Assembly: GCF_014207845.1 (NCBI RefSeq)
Contig: NZ_JACHLC010000001.1
Span: 1,488,001 to 1,552,000 of the forward strand
Length of the DNA: 64,000 bases
DNA from: Chryseobacterium shigense
GTDB lineage: Bacteria; Bacteroidota; Bacteroidia; Flavobacteriales; Weeksellaceae
Reading direction: 5' to 3'
Shown piece after piece: positions 62,975-64,000 of this stretch. Numbering within the stretch: the stretch's first letter is position 1; every line of letters begins with the position of its first letter. The notes beneath the pieces are model-generated. The model had not been told where the DNA came from, did no database searches, and worked only from the letters and a program-made list of their open reading frames with translations. A program made the translations under genes and the position numbers.

Positions 62975-64000
62975 TCAGAGGTTCTTCATCCAGATATAAA
63001 TGTCTTCATCTGAAGTGATATTCAGCCTTTTTCTCAACCTGTTTTTCCTGGTTTGGATAGATTGAGGCTGCACAAAGGTATAGGCAGCGATATCTTTTGT
63101 AGAGAAATTGAGAAACAGCAGGGCACAAAATTTCAGTTCTGTATTCATAAGCTGTGGCTCAATTTTCAGCAGTTTCGGAAATAATTCAGGATAAACTTCC
63201 TGAAAACGGGCAAGAAATTCAGGGTCATTTTTTTTGGCCAGCTGTATGACCTCTTCAAAGGCAACGTTCAGTTGTTGGTTAAGTTTCTGGGTTTCCTGCT
63301 CTTTTACATTTAATACTTTATCATTGTTTTTTATCCGTTTATACACAAAAAAGACAATTACAGCTGTACCCGCAATTCCTGCAAGTATAATATACAATAA
63401 AAGATTATTCTTATCCTCCAAAGGTTTTTGCTTTTCCTCCACAAGAACTCCAACGGTATCTTTCAGGTTATTTTCATCTACTGTTTTCAGACTGTCATTC
63501 AGAGCGTTGTATTTAAGCTCATATTTTTTTTGATTATCAGTCTGTCCTGTTTTTTCATATACCGTGGATATTAAACCGTACAGCTCTGCCAGTTTTCTAA
63601 AATTCTTTATTTTTGCAGCAAGCTCTATTGCTTTTTTATAGTCTACAATAGCAGAATCATATTGTTTTCTCGCATCGTGAATCTGTCCTAAAAGCTTGAA
63701 TGCTGCAAATTCATTATTACCTAGTTTTATGGGTACGGATTGAGCGGATTTTACATAAAATTCAGCAGAATCAGTTTTATTCTGATTAATCTTTGCCTCA
63801 CCCAAAAGTAATGTTACAATTTTTAAGTTTGTATTCAGGCCTATATCCATTTTTTTAGCCCTTTTAAACTCCTGAATAACACTCTTTCCATAATAGGTAG
63901 CAGAGTCATAATTTTTTTTCTCTATATAATTTCTGGTGATCTGGGTGAGGAGAATTCCTTTCAGCGAATATCTGGCGGAATCGTTTTTTATATTGTCAGC
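62975..64000 (-). CDS. TPR sensor with LuxR-type HTH (partial, 5' end outside window)
   Basis: The frame is open to the window edge (341 codons visible), so the Met at 63850 is internal. Tetratricopeptide repeats fill the N-terminal part (DSATYYGKSVIQEFKRAKKMD, DSAEFYVKSAQSVPIKLG, DSAIVDYKKAIELAAKIKN). A membrane helix (LLLYIILAGIAGTAVIVFFVY) and a coiled coil follow, and the C-terminal ~70 residues form a LuxR/GerE-like HTH (LNFSTKDIAAYTFVQPQSIQ, then TRKNRLRKRLNI). Such one-protein membrane regulators are frequent in Flavobacteriia. It lies directly upstream of the array on the same strand, with P1 in between, and is the obvious candidate to bind the TGTCAT repeats. Confidence 0.82.
   Translation of the reverse strand, partial: ADNIKNDSARYSLKGILLTQITRNYIEKKNYDSATYYGKSVIQEFKRAKKMDIGLNTNLKIVTLLLGEAKINQNKTDSAEFYVKSAQSVPIKLGNNEFAAFKLLGQIHDARKQYDSAIVDYKKAIELAAKIKNFRKLAELYGLISTVYEKTGQTDNQKKYELKYNALNDSLKTVDENNLKDTVGVLVEEKQKPLEDKNNLLLYIILAGIAGTAVIVFFVYKRIKNNDKVLNVKEQETQKLNQQLNVAFEEVIQLAKKNDPEFLARFQEVYPELFPKLLKIEPQLMNTELKFCALLFLNFSTKDIAAYTFVQPQSIQTRKNRLRKRLNITSDEDIYIWMKNL

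Overview
The window looks like chromosome of a Flavobacteriia member, most likely Chryseobacterium or a close Weeksellaceae relative. The evidence is Bacteroidota-type -7 promoter elements (TAnnTTTG) with no Shine-Dalgarno signal, a type IX secretion C-terminal domain, SpII lipoproteins, a propeller histidine kinase with a LytTR regulator, a short H1-like histone, and subclass A2 class A beta-lactamases. I saw no rRNA, tRNA, CRISPR array, insertion sequence or integrase.

Layout. 1-3.5 kb: end of an unknown gene, a T9SS-exported PKD protein and a lipoprotein zinc peptidase. 3.6-7.6 kb: a LytS/LytTR-type sensor-regulator pair followed by a small double-glycine-leader peptide. 7.7-29.5 kb: mostly housekeeping and metabolic genes (aminotransferase, SDR, ychF, ferritin, GH10-like lipoprotein, typA, YceI, tex, HAD, M28 peptidase, two related AraC regulators, a Bcr/CflA-type exporter), with a second double-glycine peptide at 10918 and a phage-tailspike-like beta-helix protein at 16961. 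29.5-33.6 kb: two tandem class A beta-lactamases plus a serine hydrolase, then a TetR gene whose divergent promoter and operator drive a transcript with no intact gene.

33.7-53.6 kb: a Wzx/Wzy-dependent capsule or exopolysaccharide locus, all on the minus strand. The WbpM/PglF-type dehydratase, Wza-type exporter and Wzc-type kinase come first. UDP-sugar dehydrogenase and epimerase follow, then a middle block with Wzy, a beta-helix protein, Wzx and an ATP-grasp enzyme. Three glycosyltransferases, a pyruvyl transferase and the PglC/PglD/PglE-type set complete it. PglF+PglE+PglD+PglC together suggest a repeat unit primed with di-N-acetylbacillosamine or a similar diamino sugar. A transposase-type HTH gene sits at its upstream edge.

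54.5-64 kb: the most unusual region, a minus-strand tandem array of six closely related ~300-residue secreted proteins plus one divergent member. A TPR/transmembrane/LuxR-type regulator lies immediately upstream. Three copies of one promoter design (periodic TGTCAT repeats about 29 bp upstream of a GRTACAWATTTGCA core) occur in the array. Two stand directly before intact members. The third stands before a decayed signal-peptide stub, and a second decayed member survives only as its last ~17 codons. I read this as a co-regulated secreted-protein family in which copies are gained and lost.
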